From: Musa acuminata AAA Group
Lineage: Eukaryota; Streptophyta; Magnoliopsida; Zingiberales; Musaceae
NCBI RefSeq assembly: GCF_036884655.1
Contig: NC_088342.1
Span: 36,201,001 to 36,265,000, forward strand
DNA: 64,000 nt
Direction: 5' to 3'
The position numbers and the translations under genes were made by a program. This document shows positions 11,290-21,723 of this stretch, one piece after another (within the stretch, counting starts at the first letter, position 1; each line of letters starts with the position of its first letter). The notes under the pieces are model-generated. The model was not told the origin of the DNA, ran no database searches, and saw nothing but the letters and a program-made list of their open reading frames with translations.

Positions 11290-12357
11290 ACTAGTTAAAA
11301 TTATCTTTCGGACGTTATTGAATAATCAAATCACTTGACTGCCATTACATGCCTAAATAACATGTTGGAAATTATGTGTTGAATACAAAAATGTTTTGTC
11401 TTTTGATTGTATTTGAAAATCTGTAGCATAGTCTTGTCCGAATGCATGAAAGAGTTAATTTCATTTTCGGATTCGCTTAACAATTGGAATGCTAAAAATC
11501 AGATTTTCTCGTACACTCTTATAAAAAAATATTTTTCTAAAATGGATTTGATAAAATGATTCCATCTTGAAATATGGATGATAGTATTTCTATTTACAAA
11601 AAGTTGTTTCACATATCTTGACTCAAAGCAAACTCACAAATAGCATGAATCAAAGCAATCAACATATCATGTTTTCCTTTATGTGCTTGAACAATTAATT
11701 TCCTATCAGTTACTATTGGAAATAACATGAATCAAGTAAAGGCATGAAACAATCATCGCACGTATACTCAAAATTTACTTGTATTGTTCTCCTTATATCA
11801 CAACTACCATGCTTTTTGTTGATGATAAAAGGGGAGAAATATATGAATTGATGCTATAAACACTGATGCTATAATTATGCCATGCTTGCATCACCAAGAG
11901 ATATATGAATAAGTGCTATGATTTGCATTATGCCTTGTATCGTGTCAAGATATCAAACGAAAAACTTGCATCGTAATTTTACGAGTTGATATCTTACCGT
12001 GTGATGAATTGCAATACTTACTAAAATATTTGAAATGTGTACATCATGTAATGATATCAAAATCTTACTTCACAGTTTTACATGCTGATATCTTACAATA
12101 TGATGAATTGTTACTATTACCATCATTCAAACTTGTAATATAAAATTTGAAAATGAATGTCAAGCCTTGACATCATCTTCAGAGAGATAATCATGATAGG
12201 AATCATGATGGGAATATTGATAAGTTCAAATGATTTGAACATATCAATATGTCTCTTGAATTCTTAAGGTTTTGAATTCAAGAATGACTTATCTCAAGTA
12301 TGACATATAGACAGGGGGAGTTAAGGTTAACTCCATTATCAATTGATTGTCATCATC
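11290..12357 (+). other. 3' non-coding region of E0
   Basis: About 1.07 kb of AT-rich sequence between pol and the PPT. No envelope-like ORF is visible. It contains a PPT-like block at about 11812-11848 (TTTTTGTTGATGATAAAAGG followed by GGAGAA) that resembles the true PPT region, and a second G-rich stretch (AGGGGGAGTTAAGG) at about 12311. Confidence 0.8.
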
Positions 12358-12370
12358 AAAAAGGGGGAGA
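12358..12370 (+). other. Polypurine tract of E0
   Basis: AAAAAGGGGGAGA, one base before the 3' LTR. It is the site that primes plus-strand DNA synthesis. The same sequence is found in reverse beside every minus-strand 3' LTR of the family here (14889, 24161, 43762, 55643). Confidence 0.9.
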
Positions 12371-12371
12371 T

Positions 12372-14132
12372 TGTTGAATCTCGGATTTTGATGATGAAGT
12401 CAATTGTCATTTGTTGTCTAATCTATGTGTTGAGATAAGTGTGCAGGATTAACTACGATGAAAGTTAGACATGCAGTAGGAGTTGTGCCGGAGTCAAGAC
12501 AATGATCACGTTGGGAGTTCGAGAGTTCGACGGAAGTTCGGACAGTCGTCGGAGGTTCTATGGGAACAAATCCGAGAAGTCCATAAGCTTGCCAAAAGAA
12601 GCTCGTCGGAACTCGCCAAGTGGATCGTCGCAAGTCCAGGAGTTTACCGGAAGTCCGCAGGAGCATCACCGAGGGTTCATTGGATGATCGACGGAAGTTC
12701 GCCGAAAACTCGCCGGAAGAAGCAATTGACGCACCGGAGCAAGCTGCAGAAATTGTCTTAGGATTTATCGTAGTTAGCACAATGATTAAGTTGGAAATGG
12801 GAGGTGATCCCATTAGCTTAATCTTGGGGCAATTGGGCCCCTGAAAAACCCAAATTGGGCCGAATGGATCTACCCATTCGGACCTTGATTGCTGTGGGAG
12901 GTGCAACCGCCCAAGCCAGGAGGTAGCACCGCCTGGGCTAAGTCTCCCAGGGAGACTGGGTGGTGCAACCGCCCCAGCCAGGAGGTAGCACCACCTGGGC
13001 TTAGTCTCCGAGTGAGACTGGGCGGTGCAACCTCTCCTGACAAGAGGTAGCACCGCCTGAGCTCAGTCTTCGAGCTCTGGCAGACGGTGCAACCGCCCTA
13101 GACAGGAGGTGCAACCGCCTGAGCTCGATCTTTGAGCTCTGGCAGAGAGGTGCAACTGCCCCTAGCAGAGGTGGCACCGCCCAGAAGCTCAGTCTTCGAG
13201 CTCTGCCAAGCGGTGCAACCGCCCCAATCAGGAGGTGCAACCGCCTGATCCCGAAATTCCAGGAATTGACAGTTTTGAGCTCCAAATTTGAACTGGGTTG
13301 GGGCCTATAAATACCCCACCCATTCAACACTGAAAGAATAGAACTAACACTCGAAATCTTGATCTTTTTCTGTGATTCTTAGAGCTCAAAATTATTGTAA
13401 AGGCCAAAAGTTTTCCTCCCTCTGTTCTTCAAAGTTTTGAGTTGTAAAGAGAGGAGAGAAAATTTCTGTAAGGGTTGTCTCCTAAGCCCGTCAAAAGGAG
13501 TGAAACTGTAAAAGGGTGGTTGGCCTTCGCCTATTGAAGGAAGGCCTCTAGTTGACGTCGGTGACCTTGTCGGTGGAGGAAGCCAAAAGTGGAGTAGGTC
13601 AAGATTGACCGAACTACTCTAAATCTCGGTTTGCATTTACTTTGAGCATTTTACCTTTACTGCAAACCTCCTAAATAGCTACTGCCTTCTGCGCTTTTAC
13701 GAACGAGTCTCTAAGTTCAGAGCTTTCCGAATCTGCGTTTAGACGTAAATCGGTTTTTTCGTACGATCATTACATTTCAGTTTACATTTATGTTTTGATT
13801 TCAATCATAACTGCAAACTACCTTCTGTGCATTTATAAAACATATCTCAAAGTTCAGTATCTTCAAAATTGGCATTTAGACATAAACCGGTTTTATCGTA
13901 CGAACGTCGCATTTCAGTTTGCGCTTGCATTCTGATTTTCATCATAAACTGCAAACTGCCTTCGAAGATTTACTTTAACGTCATCTCGCTTAATCTTAAG
14001 TTAAAGTAATCTTAGAATCGGCTTTTACATCGAAATCGTTTTTATCAAACGAACGCAGCTTTCGATTTTAATAGTGAAAGATTTCCGCTGCACTAATTCA
14101 CCCCCCCCCTCTTAGTGCTCTTGATCCTTACA
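12372..14132 (+). repeat. 3' LTR of E0
   Basis: 1761 bp, TGTTGAATCTCGG to GATCCTTACA, closely matching the 5' LTR. It has an extra palindromic GC-rich unit near 12940-13005 and 9 C instead of 14 at 14101-14109. The last bases are CCTTACA rather than CCTAACA. Scattered single-base differences from the 5' LTR suggest a fairly recent insertion, though I did not count them all. Confidence 0.93.
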
Positions 14133-14887
14133 AGGATTACCTCCTAATCACAACTCTAATTATGTGCTAACTATGATTCCTAAGACATAATCTAAGCAAG
14201 ATAAGTTTGGTTTCTTCCGGCAAGCTTCCAGTGATCTTCCGATGAACTTCCGATGATCTCTCAGCAATGTTCTGATGGACTCCCGGCAAGCTCTTAGACT
14301 TCACAATGATCTTTTTGGCGAGTTCCAACGAGCTTCTTTAGTAAGCTCCAGGACTTCTCGATCAATTCTGGCAGAACTTTCGACGAATATCCAGACTTCC
14401 AACGAACTCTCGAACTCCCAACGGAATCATATTCTTGACTCCGGGACTTCATTTTGTTTTATGCCTTACTATCTAGTTAATCCTGCACACATAAAAATAC
14501 ACTTCGACCTAAAAAATTATTACTAAGCATGAATCATGTTGTCCGGCATGTCATTGCCCAATCGACGCTTCGTCCGATTCTTCAACGCATCGTCCTCTCT
14601 TACAACCTATTGCCAATCGGCCAGTTGACCTTGCAACTCCGATATCCTTGGTGTAATATCCACTCCTCTTGGCCCGATGCCCGAATCCATGGCCCAAAGC
14701 CTTCTGTCGATACGTCGATCGATCCTCCGGCGCAACGTCCAATCTTCTGATATGTTTCTCCGGCCCAACATGATTCTTCCTGCTTTAATTGTCTCTTCCT
14801 GATCGAAGCATCCCACATCACTCAAAATACATATCAAATCATAAATACTTATCAATTGGTTTCATTATCAAAATCTGAGATTCAACA
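14133..14887 (-). repeat. 3' LTR of E3, segment 2 of 2
   Basis: Continues the minus LTR broken at 4923: GGATTACCTCCTAATC picks up the sequence that precedes E0, and it runs to GAGATTCAACA at 14887, the reverse complement of the LTR start. Together the two segments give about 1.62 kb. The first five bases are the second copy of the E0 target duplication. Confidence 0.88.
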
Positions 14888-17430
14888 ATCTCCCCCCTTT
14901 TTGATGACGACAACAAATTGATGACAGAGTTAACCTTAACTCTGGGAGTTTAAACAAACTCCCCCTATCAATATGCCATATTGATAGAACCTTGAATTCA
15001 AGCTGAATTCAAGTTAATGCAAATTTTATAATGAATATTTATAATACGTCATCATGCATAACTTGATCATACTTCTCCCCCTTTGTCATCAACAAAAAGG
15101 AGAAGTTCCAACTATCAAGTGTTTGAGTTATAAGTTCAAATCATTGCAAGAAAAACATAATATCAAGTTTTATCATCATGTAATTTGTAAGCTAGAAAAT
15201 TTAGCAAGTATTACATCATGCAAGCTATAAAGTTTTAGATATGCAAGGTAATAAGATAGCAAGTTTACAACATACAAGCTAGCAAAAATTTTGAAAGTAA
15301 ATGCAAGATAGCGATGTTCAAGATAGCAAGCTCTTTCTTCTCTTTTGAGAAGTGCCATTTTTGCTTCCTTTGCAAAGTGCAAGCTAGCAAAATTTTATAA
15401 TATTTTAAATATGCAAGCTAGCAATTTTGAGATGTTCAAGAAAGCAACTCTTGCTTCTTGAAATATAAGTTTTGCTAGATGTGCAAGTTAACATTTTTTG
15501 CTTCTTGAGATAGGCAAGATAGCACTTCTTGGTGATGATCAAGATAGCAAGTTCTACATCATGCAAGCTAGTGAATCTTACAACATTTTAGAACATGCAT
15601 AATCACTAAATCATCATAAATTTTAATGATGTGCAAAATTATAAAATTTTCAAATTTGCATTTGTGTGTCTTGAGATTTGCAAGATAGCACTTATTGCTT
15701 CTCTTTTGAGATGAGCAAGCTAGCAAGTTTGCTTCTTTTGTAATGTGCAAGTTTTCAAATTTTGCATCTTGAGCCAGTAATTTTTCTCCCCCTTTGTCAT
15801 TGTCAAAAAGAATGGAAAAATATAGTTTTGTAGTTCTTTTTTCCTTTTACAATAATTTTCAAATCATGACAAAGGATGAATAATAAAAAAATTAAGTTAT
15901 GAATGTCAAGATAATTTTTCATCATGAATATTTTATCATTGCATGCATCATTATCATAAGTTGAAGTATTGCATGCATAATATCAAATCATTATTCATAA
16001 TTATATTAATGTTTCAATCATTATTTTAATATGTTTGTGCATTATTATGGTTTCAATTTACAACATGTACAATTTCAAAACTTTGCATATGGTATCCTTA
16101 CTTTATGCATGACATAAATAAATCAATCACCATGGGCATATCATACATGATATTTATGCATTCATGATACATCATTTTGGTAACAAATCATGACATCCTA
16201 TCATGCATGATCATAACTTCTCATTTGTTTGCATAAATGCATGAGTATTTCATGCATAATTTCATATCATCACATGAAAAATGTCAAGAGAATTTTGGTG
16301 ATTAGATATACAAATCATGAATACAAATTGTGAATATCAAGAGACATATTATGAATCTTTTTGGATAACTCAAGTAGCGAAAAGAAAGAATCATAGTAGA
16401 CAATCTTGATTTATAAAAAGAATTTTCAAGTTATAATTTCGAGAAATCAAGAGAAACCGTGATTCATTTTAACAAATCTCCTCTTAAATAAATAACGAAA
16501 AGAATTCTTAGGAAATCATGATATAGATAAAATTCATTCAATCTTGTAGGAGAATAGGATATTTATTCATGCATATAAAATCTCTCAATTCATTATGAAA
16601 CATAAAAATTATAATTCCGAAAAATCATGATTCATTTAGGAAATTTTCCTCTTTAGTTAACAATAAGAAGAAATATGGGAGTTCAAAAACTAAGATTTTG
16701 ATTCATATTTCAAGTTATAAATCACAAGAAATCAAGATAAAGGTCATTCAAATTCAAATCATCAAATCAAAATCATTTTCAATAGATTCTAAGAATAAAG
16801 ATAGGTTCATTAGTCTCTCTCCATTTTGAAAAAATCGATAAAGTAGAGAAATTCTTTTTAAAGAGAAAGCTTTCTTCTTTTTAGTGATTCAATTCATAAA
16901 ATTGATTTCATAGAGGTATGCCTTTTTTCATTTATGCTAAATTAAAACATGCATTATTTTTAAAACAGAAAAAGTCACTTTCATTATGGTAAAAATCGAT
17001 AGTCCATAAATCACTAAAATCATCATGCATAATTTTGAAATATAAATTTATTAAGCATGATCATTATGTATCACTACGTTGGGTATGACATCAAAACATG
17101 GTTTCAAGTTTTCAAGATATGCACAATTTCATATTAAAGCCATCCCAGAAAACTTGAAAAGCAATACAAAATCATCACAATATACATAATCGTTTATACC
17201 ATATAAGAAATTAATCACTAGATTTAATTCTAACATTTTGTTCAATTATCATAAGACATGTAATTTTCATAATCATTTTCAAAATTACTAGAATGATAAG
17301 CATGATCCTAATTTGTTAGCATTTTTATTATATCATTAAATATGTAATAAAAAAATATATAATTTTTTTAAACTATATTAGAAACAACTCATAAAGAACA
17401 TCAAGTAATTTCAAAGTAAACTAAGGGAGT
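14888..17430 (-). other. PPT and long AT-rich 3' region of E3
   Basis: Begins (in + direction) with ATCTCCCCCCTTTTTGATG, the reverse complement of the PPT. PPT-like blocks recur near 15072-15105 and 15786-15813. From about 15120 to 15780 it contains a degenerate repeat built on GCAAGCTAGCAA and GCAAGATAGCA. The rest is AT-rich with no ORF of interest. No pol is present: Gag coding sequence follows directly at 17431. Confidence 0.8.
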
Positions 17431-18366
17431 TTAGTTTGAGTTGTTTACCTCATTGTAGAAAGCCGTTAAGGCGTAGTTTGTCACCTCGCCTTTGTTGATT
17501 TTCTCCTTATCTTCGGACGAGCTTGATTCGTCCCAAAGAGCTTCCTTCTTCTTGCATTCATAGCAAGTAGTTGCATTCTTTTTAAATTTATTTTTGTTCT
17601 TTAACTCTTGTTTCATGAACCTTTTAAATTTCATAGTGAGGAGTTTATGTTCACCATCACTTGAGCTTATGCTCGAGTGGTCTTCAATTGTTCTAAGTCT
17701 GAAATCCTTCTTGTTCTTTGGAATGTTATTTTCGAGTTATTTTTTATCATATTATTCATTTAGTAGGTCATTAAAGATCCAATTAGTTCTTCCAATGGAA
17801 GGTTATTTAGGTTTTTAGCCTCTTGTATGGCACTTACTTTTGAATTTCAATCTTTAGAAAGAGAACATAAAATTTTGTTTACAAGTTCAAAATCCGAAAA
17901 ACTTTTATTAAGTGATTTTAAACCATTGACGACATCTGTAAAATGGATGTACATGTCTCCAATAGTTTTGCTTGGTTTCATATGAAATAATTTGAAATCA
18001 TGCATTAAAATATTAATCTTCGAAACTTTTACTCTACTAGTGCCTTCGTGTGTGATTTCAAGACTGTGCCAAATGTTGAAAGTCGTTTTATACATAGAAA
18101 CACTATTAAACTCAGTTTTATCTAAAGCACAAAATAGAGCATTCATAGCTCTAGCATTTAAAGAAAATGTCTTCTTTTCCAAATCATTCCAATGATTCAT
18201 TGGAAGAGAAGATCTTTGAAAACTATTTTCAATAATGTTCTATAAGTTCAAATCCAAAGAAAGCAAGAAACTCTTATTCGAGTTTTCCAATATGTGTAGT
18301 CTATCCTATTGAAAAAGAGAAGACAAATGAGAGAGTAACCCTCTTGAAAGCTGAAAAGAGTCATTT
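17431..18366 (-). pseudogene. gag: E3 gag remnant (gag-only element)
   Basis: Read on the minus strand from about 18366. The N-terminal part has YTYWKTR (about 18275-18298) and is frameshifted; SSLPMNHWNDLEKKTFSLNA starts near 18210; HEGTSRVKVSKINILMHDFK and DMYIHFTDVVNGLKSL are standard SIRE Gag. After a break near 17800 a C-terminal part runs KNATTCYECKKKEALWDESS to the end near 17434. Compared with E0, the sequence between CYECKK and the acidic SSSSED stretch is missing, so the CCHC knuckle is incomplete, and everything after the AFxxEV segment is replaced by non-coding DNA. Confidence 0.85.
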
Positions 18367-18398
18367 CTCTTGGGTGTTAAACCAAATGAGAAATATGA

Positions 18399-18411
18399 GG
18401 CTCTGATACCA
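18399..18411 (-). other. Primer binding site of E3
   Basis: GGCTCTGATACCA on +, the reverse complement of TGGTATCAGAGCC, two bases from the LTR start at 18414. It fixes E3 as a minus-strand element. Confidence 0.9.
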
Positions 18412-18413
18412 AC

Positions 18414-18807
18414 TGTTAGGAACGAGTCGACACATGGGGGGGGGTGAATTAATGCAGCTGTAAAAATTACGTCGGTTAGAAAAACCTTCATACGATAAAA
18501 TTTGATTTCTACGAAAACTATTTCGGAAAGATCTTAAATTAAAAGCATATGGAAGTGTATTTGATGTAAAGTAAGGAAGACACTTTGCAATTAAGGTAAA
18601 TGGCAAAACAGAAATGTAAACTGATTTATAGTGGTTCGGTCGTCATGACCTACATCCACTCCTCTGATTCCTCTTCTGTCAAGGCCACTGACATCCACTA
18701 TCGATCTTCCTTTAATAGGCGAAGATCAACCTCTTTCTTACACCCCTCTTCTCCTTTAACCGGGTTTAGGAGACAACTCTTACAAGCATACACACTCCTC
18801 TCTAAAC
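18414..18807 (-). repeat. 5' LTR of E3, truncated
   Basis: Starts TGTTAGGAACGAGTCGACAC and follows the minus LTR through CACACTCCTCTCTAAACA, then stops after about 390 of an expected 1600 bp. At about 18808 the sequence turns into a plus-strand SIRE LTR. The missing part was probably lost in a deletion that also removed the middle of the E1 LTR. Confidence 0.8.
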
Positions 18808-19327
18808 ATTTGAATCAACTTGAAGCCTATAAATACCCCTCTTATCCCTGGTTAACATAGATAAGCACAGAGAGTTTAAAAGTGAAGAAACACTATTGTA
18901 ATCACTTGAGAAATCCCCTCCTCTAGTCTAAGTCTAGAATTCTGTTTAAGAGTTTGTGTACTTGTAAAGGTTGACTTCTAAACCTGTGAGAAGGAGAAGA
19001 AGGGTGTAAAAGGTGGTTGGTCTTCGCCTATTGAAGGAAGACTGATAATGAATGCCAATAGCATCGACAGAAGAGGAATCAACGAAGTGGATGTAGGTCA
19101 TGATGACCGAACCACTCTAAAATCTGGTTTACATTTTGTCTTGAGCAATTTACTTTACTGCAAACCATTTTACTTGCTTATTGCTTTCAATACATTTACG
19201 AACACACTTTCAAGTTAAGCATTTTCGAGTTCAGCTTTTATCGTATGAAAAGTTTTCGGAACCGATGTATTTTACCGTTGCACTAATTCAGCCCCCCCCC
19301 CTCTTAGTGCCGACTCTGTTCCTAACA
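18808..19327 (+). repeat. SIRE-type LTR (E1), right segment
   Basis: TTGAATCAACTTGAAGCCTATAAATACCCC matches the E2 LTR at about 20515 (TATA region) and runs to CCTAACA at 19327, with 10 C before TCTTAGTGC. It is followed by ATACG, the second copy of the E1 target duplication. Compared with E2, about 480 bp in the middle (E2 20030-20512) is absent from E1. With only one LTR and no internal region of its own, E1 is most simply a solo LTR. Confidence 0.82.
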
Positions 19328-19332
19328 ATACG

Positions 19333-19407
19333 ATCTCCTATGCATAGTTTTTTCGGTTTCGTAGGTTTTTGCGCACTAACTTTTGCATGATGATGAAACC
19401 TTCTTTT
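19333..19407 (+). repeat. LTR of element H, second copy, segment 2 of 3
   Basis: ATCTCCTATGCATAG and GTTTTTGCGCACTAACTTTTGC match 364-440 of the first H LTR. It is bounded by the E1 duplication on the left and the E2 duplication CTTTT (19403-19407) on the right. Confidence 0.85.
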
Positions 19408-21055
19408 TGTTGAATCTTAAATTTTGATAATGAAACCAATTGATAGTATTTATAATTTAATCTATGTTTGGAGTAACATAGGATGCTTCGATCAGGATGA
19501 GACAATTAAAGCAGGAAGAATCATATTGTGCCGGCGGAAAATATGTCAGAAGATTGGATGACGGGCCGGAGGATCGGTCAACATATTGACAGATGGCTTT
19601 GGGCTATAGATTCGGTCATCGGGCCAATAAGAATAGATATTGTGCCAAGGATATCGGAGTTGTGGAGTCAACTGGCTAATTGGGCAATAGGCCGCAAGAG
19701 AGGACGATGCACCGAAGAATCGGACGAAGCGTCGAGGAACCAATGACATGTCGGACAACATGATTATTGCTTAGTATTAGTTATCTAGATCAAAGTGTGT
19801 TTTACATATACAGGATTAACTACGATAGCAAGACATGAAGCAAAATGAAGTCCCGGAGTCAAGGACGTGATTTCGTTGGGAGTTCCAGAGTTCATCGGAA
19901 GTCCGAACGTTCGTTGGAAGTTCTGTCGGAACCAGCTGAGAAGTCTCGGAGCTTGCTACAGAAGCTCATCGAAACTCACTAAGAAGATCATTGTGAAGTC
20001 TAGGAGCTTGCCGGGAGTGTGCCGGAACATTGCTGAGAGATCGTCGGAAGTTCGCCGGAAGATCGCCGGAAGAAACCAAGACATATGGACTTATTTAGCT
20101 TAGCAAATGTCTTAGGAATCGTAGTTAGCACGTAATTGGATTTAGATTTGGGCAAACCCAATTAAGGGCCAGTTGAACCTATATAAGGACTGTGTTGGGC
20201 CCAATAAGAGGCCCAAACAGTGCCCCAAGAAGTGATACCGTCGTGGCACAGTCTTCGAGACTATGTCAGGCGATGGTACCACTAGTCTGGACAGTTGTAC
20301 CACCCCTAGCAGGGTGCTAGGTGGTGGTACCGCTAGTCTGGGCAGTGGTACCGCCCAACATAGCCCACCAGGTAGTGGTACGGCTAGATTGGGTGGTGGT
20401 ACCGCCCAATGCAGTGTCAGTGTCACATTGACACTACCGGTGGTACCGCCCAGCATAGGCAGTGGTACCGCCCGTGCTCGGGAAGCCCGGGATGAGATGT
20501 TTTTAGGCTTCAAGTTTGAATCAACTTGAAGCCTATAAATACCCCTCTCATCCCTGGTTAAATGACACAAGCACAAAGAGATTAAAAGTGAGAAAATGCT
20601 ATTGCAATCATAAGTGCATCCCCTCCTCTAGCTTAAACTTAGAATTCTGTTTAGAGAGGAGTTCGAGTGCTTGTAAGGGTTATCTCCTAAACCTGGTAAA
20701 AGGAGAAGAGGGGTATCAAAGGTGGTTGGTCTTCACCTAATGAAGGAAGACCGATAGTGGATGCCGGTGGCCTCAACGAAAGAGGAATCAGCAAAGTGGA
20801 TGTAGGTCACGACGACCAAACCACTCTAAAATTTGGTTTGTGTTTACGCTTTAAGTAATTTACTTTCATAGCAAACTGCCTCACCTTCTTTCTTTACATC
20901 CACTACGCTTTTCGTATACTTTCAAGTTAAGTTTCCGAAATCGGTTTTCAATGTATGAAAAGATTTTACGAAGTTGACGTGATTTTACCGCTGCACTAAT
21001 TCACCCCCCCCCCCCCCCCCCCCTTTTAGTGTCGATCCCATTCTTGATCATAACA
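19408..21055 (+). repeat. 5' LTR of E2
   Basis: TGTTGAATCTTAAATT to GATCATAACA. Contains the 11-bp-periodic region (about 19870-20070), palindromic GGTGGTACCGCC modules (20260-20490), a TATA box in GCCTATAAATACCCC (about 20532) and a run of 20 C (21004-21023). Confidence 0.93.
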
Positions 21056-21057
21056 AT

Positions 21058-21069
21058 TGGTATCAGAGC
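21058..21069 (+). other. Primer binding site of E2
   Basis: TGGTATCAGAGC directly after the 5' LTR. Confidence 0.92.
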
Positions 21070-21104
21070 ATTGTTTTCTAATTTGATTTAACACCCAAAG
21101 AGAA

Positions 21105-21723
21105 ATAGCTCTTTTGAGCTTTCAAGAGGGTCACTCTCTCGTTCGTCCTCCCTTTTTCAATGTGACGGACTACACTTATTAGAAAACTCGAATGAGAGTT
21201 TTCTTGCTTTCATTGAATCTTGATTTATGGCACATAGTCGAATTTGGTTTTTGAATGTCTTCTCTTCCAATGAACTATTGGAATGATTTGGAGAAGAAGG
21301 CTTTTTCTCTAAATGCAAAGGCTATGAATGCCTTATTTTGCACCTTAGACAAAAACGAGTTTAATCGGATTTCTACTTGCGAAACGACTTTCGAGATTTG
21401 GCACACATTAGAAGTCATACACAAAGGCACAAGTAGAGTAAAAGATTCAAAGATCAATCTTTTAATGCATAATTTTAAACTTTTTTATATAAAACCAAGC
21501 GAGACTATTGGAGACATGTATACCCGTTTTATGGATGTCGTCAATATTCTAAAAGGACTTGGTAAAAGCTTTTCGAATTTTGAACTTATTAACAAGATCT
21601 TAAGATCACTTTCTAAAACTTGGGAATCAAAAGTAACAACAATACAAGAAACAAAAGATTTAAATATATTTTCACTTGAACAACTTATCGGTTGATTGAT
21701 GACATATGAAATGGTGCACAATG
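21105..21723 (+). pseudogene. gag: E2 gag, 5' part
   Basis: The expected start codon reads ATA at 21105 and there are stops in the first 150 bases. From 21255 an open frame carries SSLPMNYWNDLEKKAFSLNA, HKGTSRVKDSKINLLMHNFK and SETIGDMYTRFMDV, all typical SIRE Gag. A TGA near 21693 follows LEQLIG. The gene is cut at 21723 by E4 (duplication CAATG) and continues at 30455. Confidence 0.88.

Larger units (their letters stand above)
4924..14132 (+). mobile_element. E0: full-length Sirevirus-like Ty1/copia element
   Basis: A complete 9.2-kb element: 5' LTR 4924-6605, PBS 6608-6619, gag 6656-8239, protease-integrase-RT-RNase H 8240-11289, 3' non-coding region 11290-12357, PPT 12358-12370, 3' LTR 12372-14132. 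Domain order (integrase before reverse transcriptase) is that of Ty1/copia, and long Gag, long 3' region and LTRs over 1.6 kb fit the Sirevirus (SIRE/Maximus) lineage. The flanks GGGAT (4919-4923) and AGGAT (14133-14137) form a target duplication with one mismatch, and joining them restores the E3 LTR. Five in-frame stops and one frameshift make it non-functional as written. No envelope-like ORF follows RNase H. Confidence 0.95.

Noticed and set aside
11290..12357. Envelope-like gene after E0 pol, as in some Sireviruses
   Set aside because: No open frame of useful length and no membrane segment in this interval.
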